Source: Lachnospiraceae bacterium
GTDB taxonomy: Bacteria; Bacillota; Clostridia; Lachnospirales; Lachnospiraceae
Direction of reading: 5' to 3'
Assembly (NCBI GenBank): GCA_024696825.1
Contig: JAILGL010000175.1
Span: 1 to 62,091, forward strand
Length of the DNA stretch: 62,091 nt
Below, one piece after another: positions 8,609-17,516 of this stretch; the stretch's first letter is position 1, and each line of letters opens with the position of its first letter. A program made the translations under genes and the position numbers. Under the pieces are notes generated by a model. That model did not search any database. It was not told the origin of the DNA and saw only the letters and a list, made by a program, of their open reading frames with translations.

Positions 8609-10976
8609 TTCTTACCCTCCCTTTTCTAACCATAACCTCTATGGCTCCTGACTCATCAGTTCTGTATATACTGCTCCCTGTGGCTTCTAACCTTTTTAGA
8701 AGTTCTTTTCCGGGATGACCATAGCGGTTATTTTTACCACAGGAAATAAGAGAAATCTTTGGATTTACAAGTTTTAGAAACTCTTCCGGGGTAGACAGGT
8801 TAGAGCCATGATGTGCAACCTTTAAAATATCGTATTCTCCCTGCATTTCTTTTAAAACCTGAATCACCTCTTTTTCACCTTCATCAGCTATATCCCCCGT
8901 TAAAAGGAAACGTACCTTACAATACTCCATTGAAAGAGTTGTGGAATAAGCATTTCTATCCTCTGGCAGATACCCTTCAAAAGGATGAAGACAGTTTATA
9001 TTTAGAGGCTTTCCGCCGACCTTTGTTGTAATCTTATCTCCCTTTTTAATATATAAAACCTTTACCTTATTTTCTTTTGCGAGCTTTACTAAATCCATAT
9101 AAGCCTCATCCTTCATGGCAGTATCCGGCATACAAAGGTTTTCTACCTTTATCTCTCCTCTTCCACTAACAGAAAGGATTTCTTTAATACCACTAATATG
9201 ATCATCATCAGCATGAGTCATAATAATATATTTAAGTCTTGTGATACCCTTATATTTTAGAAATGAACTAACTCTGTATTTATAAACGTCATTAACACTG
9301 GTAGAGCCGCAGTCTACCATATATGCTTCATTTTGCCCTGTTCTAAGTATGTGGCAGTCACCCTGCCCCACATCAACTGAAGTCACACTAAAATTCACCG
9401 GTGCTTTTAAGAAAAATATAGCGAAAACCGCCACGAAAAACACAAGATTTCTTTTTAATTTATCTGAGAAAAATCTAAATAAAATTCCCTTATTTACATT
9501 TCTTTTTGCATACAAAAAACCTATAAGAAATATATAATAAATATAGATTCTAACCAGGGATGGACAACCTGTAACAATTACATGAAAAGGCAGTTTTTCA
9601 GTAAGCTTTAATATTAATTCGTAAAGCTTTAAAATGTAATTTACAATTCCCATAAAAAAAGAAAGAGTCTTGAAAATCAAGCTTTTAGTAGCATCATAAT
9701 TAAACCAGTCACCATGTAAATTAAACCTATCCATAAATGAATTAAAAAAATCACACACAAAAGAACTAATAAAAATAATTCCTGATCCCACTACTCCCAC
9801 ACTAAAGCTCATGGAAACCACAATTGAAGCCAAAGGGATAACTATAAGATTTAATAAAATTCCATAGGGCGGTATTTCATAGAAATAATACATAATAATC
9901 GGCAATGTAAAAAGATTGATTGAAAAGCTGAATTTTAGGGAGCTTAAAAGAAAGCTATCCTCATCCTTATCCTCATGAAAAATAATTCCAACTACTGCAA
10001 AAAAGGAAAGTAAAAAGCCTGATGAAAACAACTGATAAGGGCTGTTTACAAGGATAAATAAAGCTGCAAAGGAAAGAATTGATACATTGTCATAGGTCCT
10101 TTTATTAATAGTTGTAAATAGAGAAAACATAAGCATAATAACAGCTCTATTGGCTGAAATTATAAAACCTGTCATGTCTGCATAAAGTAAAATTACTATA
10201 ATTGTAACTATGGAAGCTACCTCTAAAGATACATTTAATCGCTTTAGAAGGGCAAATATAAATACACCTATAACTGATATATGAAGGCCACTAATAGCTA
10301 AAATATGGCTAATTCCATTAATGCTATAAAGCTCTTTTATATCAGAATCCAATGTGGATTTTTCACCTAAAATCATGGCACTTACTATGCCCGCTTCCTT
10401 TTTATCAAGAGTTTTATTATAGATATTTCGCATTTGATTTTTTAGAGAAAAAAGAAATGAATTTATAACATTTTTATTCCTGGATTTTAAGGTGATTTCT
10501 GAGGTTGGCTCTGCTTTATAATATATTTTTTTCGCTCTGTAATAGCTTTCTTCATCATAATTACCTGGATTTGTTCTTTTATTTAATTTCTTTAGATTTG
10601 CCTTAAAACTTATTATATTACCAGGCATTAAAAGCTTGTCACTGTCACAGTAAAACACGAGCTTTTTAAATTTATAAGTAGAATTTTTTGCATCAGAATT
10701 AAATGTAGCCGGCTCTATAACTACATTTTTAATTATAACCTTATACGAAATAACCTCTTCTCCGGTATATTTATCCGTTGAAGAGGTTATGTTAAATGTA
10801 TCAATTTTACCGGAAACCTCACAACTAAGAGTCTCAGCTTCCTTAAAATAATCGTCTAATATATACATATTTTTAAAAATGCGCTCCTTAAAAAATATAT
10901 GCATAAACAAAAAGACAATTATAAAACCAAACATCATATATACAAGTGGACGTTTGATAATACCCCCTCCTATCAT
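8592..10976 (-). CDS. comEC: DNA uptake channel protein ComEC/Rec2
   Basis: The membrane channel that takes single-stranded DNA into the cytoplasm during natural transformation. Domain order: short N-terminal helices, an OB-like outer domain (about 40-170), the Competence helical core (SAMILGEKS, ILAISGLHISVIG), and a C-terminal metallo-beta-lactamase-like domain with THADDDH at about 586-592. The 794 residues match full-length ComEC. The start is uncertain: the upstream ATG has no ribosome binding site, while AGGAGG lies just inside the frame at codons 2-4 and the next in-frame ATG is 28 nt further on. comEA is about 4 kb upstream on the same strand. Confidence 0.92.
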   Translation of the reverse strand: MIGGGIIKRPLVYMMFGFIIVFLFMHIFFKERIFKNMYILDDYFKEAETLSCEVSGKIDTFNITSSTDKYTGEEVISYKVIIKNVVIEPATFNSDAKNSTYKFKKLVFYCDSDKLLMPGNIISFKANLKKLNKRTNPGNYDEESYYRAKKIYYKAEPTSEITLKSRNKNVINSFLFSLKNQMRNIYNKTLDKKEAGIVSAMILGEKSTLDSDIKELYSINGISHILAISGLHISVIGVFIFALLKRLNVSLEVASIVTIIVILLYADMTGFIISANRAVIMLMFSLFTTINKRTYDNVSILSFAALFILVNSPYQLFSSGFLLSFFAVVGIIFHEDKDEDSFLLSSLKFSFSINLFTLPIIMYYFYEIPPYGILLNLIVIPLASIVVSMSFSVGVVGSGIIFISSFVCDFFNSFMDRFNLHGDWFNYDATKSLIFKTLSFFMGIVNYILKLYELILKLTEKLPFHVIVTGCPSLVRIYIYYIFLIGFLYAKRNVNKGILFRFFSDKLKRNLVFFVAVFAIFFLKAPVNFSVTSVDVGQGDCHILRTGQNEAYMVDCGSTSVNDVYKYRVSSFLKYKGITRLKYIIMTHADDDHISGIKEILSVSGRGEIKVENLCMPDTAMKDEAYMDLVKLAKENKVKVLYIKKGDKITTKVGGKPLNINCLHPFEGYLPEDRNAYSTTLSMEYCKVRFLLTGDIADEGEKEVIQVLKEMQGEYDILKVAHHGSNLSTPEEFLKLVNPKISLISCGKNNRYGHPGKELLKRLEATGSSIYRTDESGAIEVMVRKGRVRIKKQV

Positions 10977-10994
10977 ATTTAATTGTAAATTATA

Positions 10995-11091
10995 TACCTA
11001 TTATTATTCGCTATTTGTTAATTATTATTTTACCTATTATTTATTCGCTGATTATCTATTATAAAATCTATTCCAAAATCTATTCCAAAAT
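10995..11091. repeat. Short direct repeats between comEC and the GerMN gene
   Basis: Two sets. CTATTCCAAAAT occurs twice in tandem (11068-11079 and 11080-11091, period 12), and the second copy contains the stop codon of the GerMN gene. TACCTATTATTATTCGCT (10995-11012) recurs with one inserted T at 11031-11049. They occupy the whole gap before comEC. Confidence 0.6.
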
Positions 11092-12021
11092 ATCCAGGTT
11101 CCTCTCGAACTCACCGCCAAAGTCTAATACCTCGTTATAGAGAAGCTGAGGTTCACCATCGATGGAGAACTGAACCTTATTGATATTAGGTCTTTCTGTA
11201 AGAGTATTTACAACTGAATATACTGCAACCTCATTGGTAAGATTTTCATTTTTATTTAAAAATTCCTTTGAAAAATCTATATTACAGGTATTACCCTTTA
11301 TGGCAATCTTATTAATGACAGTTCCCTTTGGTATGGTTGGAAGCAGGTCCTCAGAATCCACTCCTGAAATGTTTTTAGGGCCATTTATAAGGAGTTCTAC
11401 CACCATTTGCTCAATAGGCACTGATGAATCATATTCTATCCTTACAGGGACTCTAATTAGCTTGTCACCCTCTTTGTTGGCATAATAGAGATTTACAAGA
11501 GTTTTTTCTGTATAGCCTGTTTCTCCATTACTGTTATCAACAAAGTCATCACTGGTCATATAGCCTATTGGTGTATCATTGCCATCTGTAAGAGGCTGAC
11601 CTGCCACATAAAACTGAACTGATTCAATTCCATCTATCTGAGTTAAATTTTTAACTATGGCTGCCCTTCTTAAAACCTCGGCAGCACCCTTATTGTCAGA
11701 ATATCTGGAATTAAAATATATAGTTATATTATTATTTTCATCAATTACAAAATCCTCAACCTCTATACCACCTGAAATAACCTGTTTCATTTCAATGTTA
11801 TTAGTAGGTGAAGATATTTGACTAAATATTTCTTTTATAATCTCATCCTTCTTATCAGACTTAGGCTCAAACTCCTTTTTAACTATATTAGACTCACTGG
11901 TGTCAATATAGTAAAGATAATAACCACTGTGGGATACATTTTTTTTCTTAAAGCTACAGCCGGAAAGAAGAAGTGTTATATTAAATAATATAAGACCCAG
12001 TGAAAATAATTTATATTTCAT
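11080..12021 (-). CDS. GerMN-domain lipoprotein
   Basis: A predicted exported lipoprotein. A short basic start and hydrophobic stretch lead to lipobox LLSGC with Cys22. Two GerMN-type domains follow, at about 35-150 and 170-300, the second with VRIEYDSSVP and LLINGP. GerMN domains occur in the spore protein GerM and in actinobacterial LpqB; their ligand is not established. It is 37 nt downstream of the sensor kinase and almost certainly in its operon, so it may modulate that kinase at the membrane (inference from MtrAB-LpqB). A spore role cannot be excluded. Confidence 0.8.
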   Translation of the reverse strand: MKYKLFSLGLILFNITLLLSGCSFKKKNVSHSGYYLYYIDTSESNIVKKEFEPKSDKKDEIIKEIFSQISSPTNNIEMKQVISGGIEVEDFVIDENNNITIYFNSRYSDNKGAAEVLRRAAIVKNLTQIDGIESVQFYVAGQPLTDGNDTPIGYMTSDDFVDNSNGETGYTEKTLVNLYYANKEGDKLIRVPVRIEYDSSVPIEQMVVELLINGPKNISGVDSEDLLPTIPKGTVINKIAIKGNTCNIDFSKEFLNKNENLTNEVAVYSVVNTLTERPNINKVQFSIDGEPQLLYNEVLDFGGEFERNLDILE

Positions 12022-12058
12022 AAAACACTTTTTCCTCCTTAATTTATTATAATATCAT

Positions 12059-13516
12059 TTATACTTCATCTGCACTCTGGTTAAATGCATAGGTTAAAGG
12101 TACTCTAACCTTAAATGTAGTTCCCTCTCTCTCCTTACTGTAAACCTTAATGGTTCCGTTATGGAGAAGAATAACCTTTCTGGTAATGGCAAGACCAAGG
12201 CCTGTACCACCGGTTTCACGGGAACGAGCCTTATCAACTCTATAAAATCTTTCAAATACTCTATTTTGGAATTCCTCAGGAATACCTACACCGGAATCCT
12301 CGACAGTTATATAAAAATACTGATGATCGGCATTTAAGGTAATCTTTACCCAGCCGGAATCAAAGTTATATTTAATGGCATTTTCAATAAGGTTATTAAT
12401 GGCAATACTAAACTTAACCTCATCTATATCTGCAGAAACAGGTCTAAAGCTTTCATAAATAAGCTCTATTTTTCTCTTGTCTGCAATAGGTCTGAAACGC
12501 TTTAAAAGCCTCTCTATAAGCTCATTAATACTAAGGTTTGTAACCTCCATGGTAGCAGACTTTTTCTCGAGTCTGGACATGGATAGAAGGTCTGTTACTA
12601 TATCAGACATTCTTTCAATCTCGTTATTAATATCTCCCATAAATTCCCTGTAAAACTCAACCGGAGTATCCTCCTGTGTAAGAAGAGAATCTGCAAGAAC
12701 CTTAACGCTGGCAAGAGGTGTTTTTAACTCGTGAGACACATTGGATACAAATTCCTGTCTGGATTCCTCCTGCTGATTAATGGTATCAATCATGGCATTA
12801 AAGGATTTGGAAATATCCTTAACCTCGCTATAGCCCTTTTCTTCAAGCTTTACATCCATGTTTCCATGATTCATCTCATTAATAGTACCTGTGATTTTCT
12901 TAAGAGGCTTTGTAATGTAGCCCGAAAAACCAACAGAAACAATGAGTATAACAAATGTAATAATAGCAATAATAATTTTAATATTGTTAGTTACATTTTC
13001 CGTTACAAGATGCAGATTATGCTTGGAAAAGCTCATAATAAGAGCACCAATAACGGTTTTATTTTCATTTTCAACTATAGGGATGGTTAATTGGATATAA
13101 TCACCATATTCACTGGAATACTGCTCTCCTGTCTGAGTATTAAAGGATTTGATAACGTCCTTGGTAATAACTGTTTTACCAGTTTCAATGTTATAGGTGT
13201 CTTTTACGATTCTAAGATTATTATCAACGATTAGAATTCGTCCATCATAAATCTCAGCCACCTCGTCTACCTCGTTATCAACCTCACTGGAATCACCATA
13301 ACTAAGATAATCTGAAGAAATAATAAGATTATTTATAACTGTACCATAGGTTTTAATTTCATCTGTACGCTTATTAATAAGACTTTTATTATAAGCATTA
13401 GCATAGATATCAAGAAATATAAATAAAGGAATAAGACCTGCTGCAATAAGCATAACGAGAATCTGAGCTCTTAAACTATATAAAATGCTCAGAAATTTCT
13501 TAAAAAATACTTTCAC
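12059..13516 (-). CDS. Two-component sensor histidine kinase
   Basis: A membrane sensor kinase of 485 residues. TM1 at about 19-39, an extracytoplasmic sensor region of about 140 residues, TM2 at about 178-199, HAMP (about 200-250), HisKA with the phospho-accepting His262 in FVSNVSHELKTPLAS, and an HATPase domain with NLIENAIKYN, DSGVGIP and GGTGLGLAI. It starts with GTG: AAAGGAG stands 8 nt upstream. The response regulator lies 83 nt upstream and the GerMN lipoprotein 37 nt downstream. It resembles PhoR/WalK/MtrB-type kinases; the signal is unknown. Confidence 0.93.
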   Translation of the reverse strand: MKVFFKKFLSILYSLRAQILVMLIAAGLIPLFIFLDIYANAYNKSLINKRTDEIKTYGTVINNLIISSDYLSYGDSSEVDNEVDEVAEIYDGRILIVDNNLRIVKDTYNIETGKTVITKDVIKSFNTQTGEQYSSEYGDYIQLTIPIVENENKTVIGALIMSFSKHNLHLVTENVTNNIKIIIAIITFVILIVSVGFSGYITKPLKKITGTINEMNHGNMDVKLEEKGYSEVKDISKSFNAMIDTINQQEESRQEFVSNVSHELKTPLASVKVLADSLLTQEDTPVEFYREFMGDINNEIERMSDIVTDLLSMSRLEKKSATMEVTNLSINELIERLLKRFRPIADKRKIELIYESFRPVSADIDEVKFSIAINNLIENAIKYNFDSGWVKITLNADHQYFYITVEDSGVGIPEEFQNRVFERFYRVDKARSRETGGTGLGLAITRKVILLHNGTIKVYSKEREGTTFKVRVPLTYAFNQSADEV

Positions 13517-13599
13517 AGCAGCTTCTCCTTTCCATTGTTATTATTAATAAAAATGTTATTCTAAATCCAATTCGCTACCTGCTAACAAGCACCGTTTAA

Positions 13600-14286
13600 T
13601 TACTGAAAATAATATCCTACGCCCCATTTGGTATGAATATAGGTTGGAGTACTTGGATTATCTTCAATCTTTTCTCTAAGTCTTCTAATGTGAACATCCA
13701 CAGTTCTTACATCACCAGGATAATCATAACCCCAAACGGTATTTAGAAGATCCTCTCTACTATAAACCTTGTTAGGATGACGCATTAAAAGCTCGATAAG
13801 GTCGAACTCCTTAGCGGTAAGATTAATCTCTCTGTCAGCGATAAAGGTTCTTCTACTGTCACAATCAATCTTTAAGTCCTTACTTTCAAATACAGAGTTA
13901 GTATCCTCTGCAGGCTTATTACCTGTATTACGTCTTAAAATAGCCTTAATTCTAGCCTTTACTTCAAGAATATTAAATGGCTTGGTTATATAATCGTCTG
14001 CACCATATTCAAGACCGAGAATCTTATCCATATCATCACCCTTTGCTGTAAGCATGATAATAGGAACGTCAGAATATTCTCTAACAATCTGACAAATCTC
14101 AAAACCGGTATGAACAGGTAACATGACATCCAGAAGAATGATATCATACTTATTAGCCTCAATTTTTTCTAAAGCTTCCTTACCGTCATATGCAGTATCA
14201 ACTTCCATTCCGTCCTGCTTTAAACTAAATGCAATACCCTTTACAATGAGTTTTTCATCATCAACAACTAAAACCTTAATAGCCAT
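13600..14286 (-). CDS. OmpR/PhoB-family response regulator
   Basis: A DNA-binding response regulator of 228 residues. The receiver domain has acidic pair DD at 9-10, phospho-acceptor Asp53 in LLDVMLP, Thr in LTAKG and Lys in YITKPF. The winged-helix output domain ends with the typical DVHIRRLREKIE and GVGYYF. A TTG codon 21 nt upstream is in frame, but TAGGAG sits 8 nt before the ATG at 14286, which is therefore chosen. It is the first gene of the regulator-kinase-lipoprotein set and lies 37 nt downstream of comEA. The targets are unknown. Confidence 0.93.
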   Translation of the reverse strand: MAIKVLVVDDEKLIVKGIAFSLKQDGMEVDTAYDGKEALEKIEANKYDIILLDVMLPVHTGFEICQIVREYSDVPIIMLTAKGDDMDKILGLEYGADDYITKPFNILEVKARIKAILRRNTGNKPAEDTNSVFESKDLKIDCDSRRTFIADREINLTAKEFDLIELLMRHPNKVYSREDLLNTVWGYDYPGDVRTVDVHIRRLREKIEDNPSTPTYIHTKWGVGYYFQ

Positions 14287-14323
14287 ATTATAATCTCCTA
14301 TTGACAAAATATATTTGCTAAAC

Positions 14324-15070
14324 CTATACCTCTATAAAATCTTTTATTTTATTGAATATTCCCTCTTTAATCCCCGGAATATTCATTATATCCTTAGCTT
14401 CTTTAAAATTCCCATTTTCAGTTCTGTAATTAATAATAGCATCAGCCTTACTTTCACCAACACCGGGAATTTCCATAAGCTTATTTTTATCAGCTGTATT
14501 AATATTAATCTTATCACTATCAGAAGAATCAGCATTTTGACCGGACTTAGAATTACCCAAATCAGAACCCGAAATCTCATCTTTATTTAGAGGAGTTCCA
14601 TCCTTATATTTCTTAGCTTTTGATTCTTTTTTGGTAGGAATTCTTAACTCTTCTCCGTCAACTAAAGGCTTGGCCTGATTGTAAAAAAATCTGTCGGCAT
14701 TTTTCTTAAAGCCACGAGCTTTTCTTATGGCATCACAAACTCTTGAATCGTTAGAAAGTGTATAAACACCAGTATTTTTAACGGCTCCACAAACAAATAC
14801 TCTAATATCCTTTTTCTCAGAATCAGAATCTGAATTTGAATCTGAACCGGAATTATAGTTAGAATTTGAATCAGAATTAGAAGTATCCTTTGAATTATAT
14901 CCTGATTCCACGGTTGAAGCCCTGTTAGAATCCGTAGCCACAGCTTCAGACTTTAGATTATCCTTAGTCTTATCGGATGAATTACTTCTTAGATAAGTAA
15001 TCCCAAGCACAATTACAAATATAGCGATAAGCACATATGTTATTATATTTTCTTTTTTAATATACCTCAT
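14324..15070 (-). CDS. comEA: Competence protein ComEA (membrane DNA receptor)
   Basis: Binds double-stranded DNA at the cell surface and hands it to ComEC. Visible parts: one N-terminal transmembrane helix (YVLIAIFVIVLGITYL), a low-complexity Ser/Asp/Asn linker, an SLBB-like domain (VFVCGAVKNTGVYTL), a second polar linker, and a C-terminal helix-hairpin-helix domain (INTADKNKLMEIPGVGESKA). The ATG at 15070 places the helix near the start. An in-frame TTG at 15136 would add 22 residues but has no clear ribosome binding site. comEC is 4 kb downstream; usually the two are adjacent. Confidence 0.9.
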   Translation of the reverse strand: MRYIKKENIITYVLIAIFVIVLGITYLRSNSSDKTKDNLKSEAVATDSNRASTVESGYNSKDTSNSDSNSNYNSGSDSNSDSDSEKKDIRVFVCGAVKNTGVYTLSNDSRVCDAIRKARGFKKNADRFFYNQAKPLVDGEELRIPTKKESKAKKYKDGTPLNKDEISGSDLGNSKSGQNADSSDSDKININTADKNKLMEIPGVGESKADAIINYRTENGNFKEAKDIMNIPGIKEGIFNKIKDFIEV

Positions 15071-15154
15071 CCTTTCTTTCGGAAAAGGTAAATACTTAAA
15101 AAGCCAGTCACTTATTATTTTAACAATTTTTGTCAAAAATACAAGTATTATTAA

Positions 15155-15817
15155 CTATTTTTTATCAATTTTTATCAAAAACTTTACGATTCTGTTATTT
15201 ATCTCCTGATAAAAATCTTCCTTGTATGGAAGCATATAAAATAAATTATAAAAATACAGATTATATTCATGAGCTTCCCTTAAATTAGCATCCTCTAAAA
15301 CCTCTCTAAAATCAGTGATTAGGCCATGCCATTTTAATATAAATTCATCATAGGCCTTTTGGTTTTCTATTCCAAGCCATTTACTGATTTTTACCTTAGT
15401 TCTGCTAAGCTTACTTATGCACTCATGAATCTGATTAAAATAATAAAATGTATCGTCCTTATAAATTCTTCCCAGAGGAAATAATCTGCAAATTCCAGGC
15501 CTGTAATTATGAATGCTGCACCTCTGTTCTTCATTTAAAAATACACAGCCCTTTTCTTCATCAATAGAAAGATAAGGCTGAACCATTCCATCCACAATTC
15601 TAGTTCTAATATAACCATTATTTTTAAGCTCATTAGTACTAAGACATGTAACCCTTGTTAGATTATATATATCAAATGGATCTAAAAGAATTGTATCAGA
15701 GGCAGCCTTGCAGCAGTATGAACAGCCCTCGCAGTCTCTTACACCAATTTTAACCATATCAGTATTTCTATATAATTTTCCATCTGAAATTTCATTCATA
15801 TCAACATCTCTAAGCAT
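15155..15817 (-). CDS. YkgJ family cysteine-cluster protein
   Basis: A soluble protein of 220 residues with the CxxCxxCC...C...C cluster of the YkgJ (CxxCxxCC) family. The cluster is in CEGCSYCCKA (about 29-38), followed by CVFLNEEQRCSIHNYRPGICR. The cysteines are thought to bind zinc or an iron-sulfur cluster; the role in the cell is not established. It lies directly upstream of comEA on the same strand (gap below 90 nt whichever comEA start is used) and may share its transcript. It diverges from trmD. Confidence 0.85.
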   Translation of the reverse strand: MLRDVDMNEISDGKLYRNTDMVKIGVRDCEGCSYCCKAASDTILLDPFDIYNLTRVTCLSTNELKNNGYIRTRIVDGMVQPYLSIDEEKGCVFLNEEQRCSIHNYRPGICRLFPLGRIYKDDTFYYFNQIHECISKLSRTKVKISKWLGIENQKAYDEFILKWHGLITDFREVLEDANLREAHEYNLYFYNLFYMLPYKEDFYQEINNRIVKFLIKIDKK

Positions 15818-15843
15818 TTTAAAACCAACCTTTATATATATTA

Positions 15844-15864
15844 AAGCTTACCTCTAAGCTTACC
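15844..15864. repeat. 12-bp tandem duplication upstream of the YkgJ gene
   Basis: AAGCTTACC occurs at 15844-15852 and 15856-15864, a tandem repeat of period 12 just before the ykgJ-like start codon. One of several small tandem duplications at gene ends in this window. Confidence 0.55.
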
Positions 15865-15987
15865 TTAAAAACGTAACTATCAACAATTAACTAAAATTAA
15901 ATGTCAGCATAAACTTACATTTTCCATCTAACATAATAACATAATTTTTAAATGTAAAGAATAAAAAATCCACATTTTATAATATTT

Positions 15988-16016
15988 TTGACTGAATTCA
16001 TTAAATATAATATAAT
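15988..16016 (+). promoter_or_regulatory. Strong candidate promoter for trmD
   Basis: TTGACT (15988-15993) and the consensus TATAAT (16011-16016) are 17 bp apart. The predicted start near 16023 gives a leader of about 50 nt. Confidence 0.75.
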
Positions 16017-16074
16017 AATTTAGATTTAAAAACAAAAGAAACATTTAATCAAAAAATATAAATGGAGTGTCAAA

Positions 16075-16815
16075 ATGAATTTTCATGTAATGACTTTATT
16101 TCCTGAAATGATTGAAAATGCTATGAAGGTTAGCATTACAGGAAGAGCTATAGATAATAATCTTCTTTCTCTTAACACCTATGATATAAGGGATTATACC
16201 TTAGATAAGCATAGAAGGGTTGATGATTATCCTTATGGCGGAGGTGCCGGAATGCTTATGATGGCTGAGCCTGTATCCCGCTGTTATGAAGCCATAACTA
16301 ATAAAATAAATAAAAAACCAAGAACTATTTTCCTGTCTCCTACAGGTAAGGTATTCAATCAAAAAATATGTGAGGATCTTGCTAAAGAGGAGGATTTAAT
16401 ATTCCTTTGCGGTCATTATGAGGGAATTGATGAAAGGGTTTTAGAGGAAATAGTTACAGATACCATTTCCATTGGCGATTACGTGCTTACGGGCGGCGAG
16501 CTCCCTGCTCTTGTTATGATGGATTCCATTTCAAGACTTATTGATGGAGTTTTAAGTAACAATGTATCTGCAAGTGATGAATCTCATTCCTCTGGTCTTT
16601 TAGAGCATCCTCAGTATACAAGGCCTGCCATATGGCATGAAAAGGAAGTTCCGCCTGTGCTTTTAAGCGGTAACCACAAGCTCTTAAGTGAATGGTATCG
16701 TAAGGAAAGTCTTAGAAAAACTTTGATAAACCGTCCGGATATGCTTGAGAATATAGATCTAAGTGAATTAGATAAAAAATATATCGAAGAAATAAAAGAA
16801 GAACTAGAGAGCTAA
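16075..16815 (+). CDS. trmD: tRNA (guanine-N1-)-methyltransferase
   Basis: Methylates G37 of tRNAs that read CNN codons, preventing +1 frameshifting. The 246-residue length is typical. SPOUT-family knot motifs are clear: YPYGGGAGMLMM, LCGHYEGIDERV and IGDYVLTGGELPALVMMD. The start is supported by a TGGAG site. It has its own strong promoter and stands on the opposite strand from khpA, rpsP, ffh and rimM, with which trmD usually forms one operon; it converges on khpA instead. Confidence 0.97.
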   Translation: MNFHVMTLFPEMIENAMKVSITGRAIDNNLLSLNTYDIRDYTLDKHRRVDDYPYGGGAGMLMMAEPVSRCYEAITNKINKKPRTIFLSPTGKVFNQKICEDLAKEEDLIFLCGHYEGIDERVLEEIVTDTISIGDYVLTGGELPALVMMDSISRLIDGVLSNNVSASDESHSSGLLEHPQYTRPAIWHEKEVPPVLLSGNHKLLSEWYRKESLRKTLINRPDMLENIDLSELDKKYIEEIKEELES

Positions 16816-16865
16816 ACAATTAAAGAACCAGAAATAAAAAAACAAAAAAATTTAAATAGAAAACC

Positions 16866-16898
16866 GAAAAAAAGAGGTTGAATAAAATCAACCTCTTT
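16866..16898. terminator. Terminator between trmD and khpA
   Basis: AAAGAGGTTGA (16871-16881) pairs perfectly with TCAACCTCTTT (16888-16898) around a 6-nt loop. On the minus strand the stem is followed by seven T residues, so it ends the ffh-rpsP-khpA transcript; the plus-strand tail is weaker. Confidence 0.85.
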
Positions 16899-16925
16899 AA
16901 TCATTTAAACATTATATAATAGTTA

Positions 16926-17156
16926 TTATTCGCCTATTTCTACAAATACCTTTTTGTCAGTATCAAAAGCAGAGGCTTTAACGAGAGTTCTGATAGCCTT
17001 AGCTATTCTTCCTCCCTTTCCGATAACCTTACCCATGTCTTCTTCTGCAACTAATAATCTGATGGTAATAGCTTCATCATCTTCTGTTTCAGTAACTACA
17101 ACCTTCTCAGGATTATCTACAAGTGACTGGGCAAGTACTTCAACAAGTTTCTTCAT
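16926..17156 (-). CDS. khpA: KH-domain RNA-binding protein KhpA
   Basis: A small RNA-binding protein of 76 residues made of one KH domain, with the GxxG loop in VIGKGGRIAKAIR. KhpA (YlqC) forms a complex with KhpB/Jag in Firmicutes and affects cell division and RNA stability. The ATG at 17156 has AAGG 7 nt upstream and gives the usual family length; an in-frame TTG 21 nt earlier is not needed. It is 40 nt downstream of rpsP, the classic ffh-rpsP-khpA arrangement. Confidence 0.93.
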   Translation of the reverse strand: MKKLVEVLAQSLVDNPEKVVVTETEDDEAITIRLLVAEEDMGKVIGKGGRIAKAIRTLVKASAFDTDKKVFVEIGE

Positions 17157-17196
17157 AAAATAACCTTGCCTTTCCAAAATAATCTACAAATATAAA

Positions 17197-17445
17197 TTAT
17201 TTCTCGATAATTCCAGCTTGCTTTAAAAGCTTTCCAACAGTTTCAGTAGGCTTAGCACCATTTGAAAGCCACTTCTTAGCCTTTTCTTCATCAATTTTGA
17301 AAACACTTGGATCCTGCTTTGGATCATATGTACCGATAGACTCGATGAACTTTCCGTCTCTAGGAGCTCTCTCATCAGCGATAACAACTCTGTAGAAAGG
17401 TGACTTTTTCTTACCAATTCTTGTTAATCTCATTTTAACAGCCAT
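17197..17445 (-). CDS. rpsP: 30S ribosomal protein S16
   Basis: A small-subunit ribosomal protein needed for assembly of the 16S rRNA 5' domain. The 82 residues begin with [20 protein letters not shown], the conserved S16 N-terminus, and include [13 protein letters not shown]. It lies 71 nt downstream of ffh and 40 nt upstream of khpA on the same strand, as in most Firmicutes. Confidence 0.98.
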   Translation of the reverse strand: MAVKMRLTRIGKKKSPFYRVVIADERAPRDGKFIESIGTYDPKQDPSVFKIDEEKAKKWLSNGAKPTETVGKLLKQAGIIEK

Positions 17446-17516
17446 TTTAATTAATTCCTCCTAAAAATAAATAAAATAATAAATATATAATTGAAAGACT
17501 TAAAAATATATAAGTC

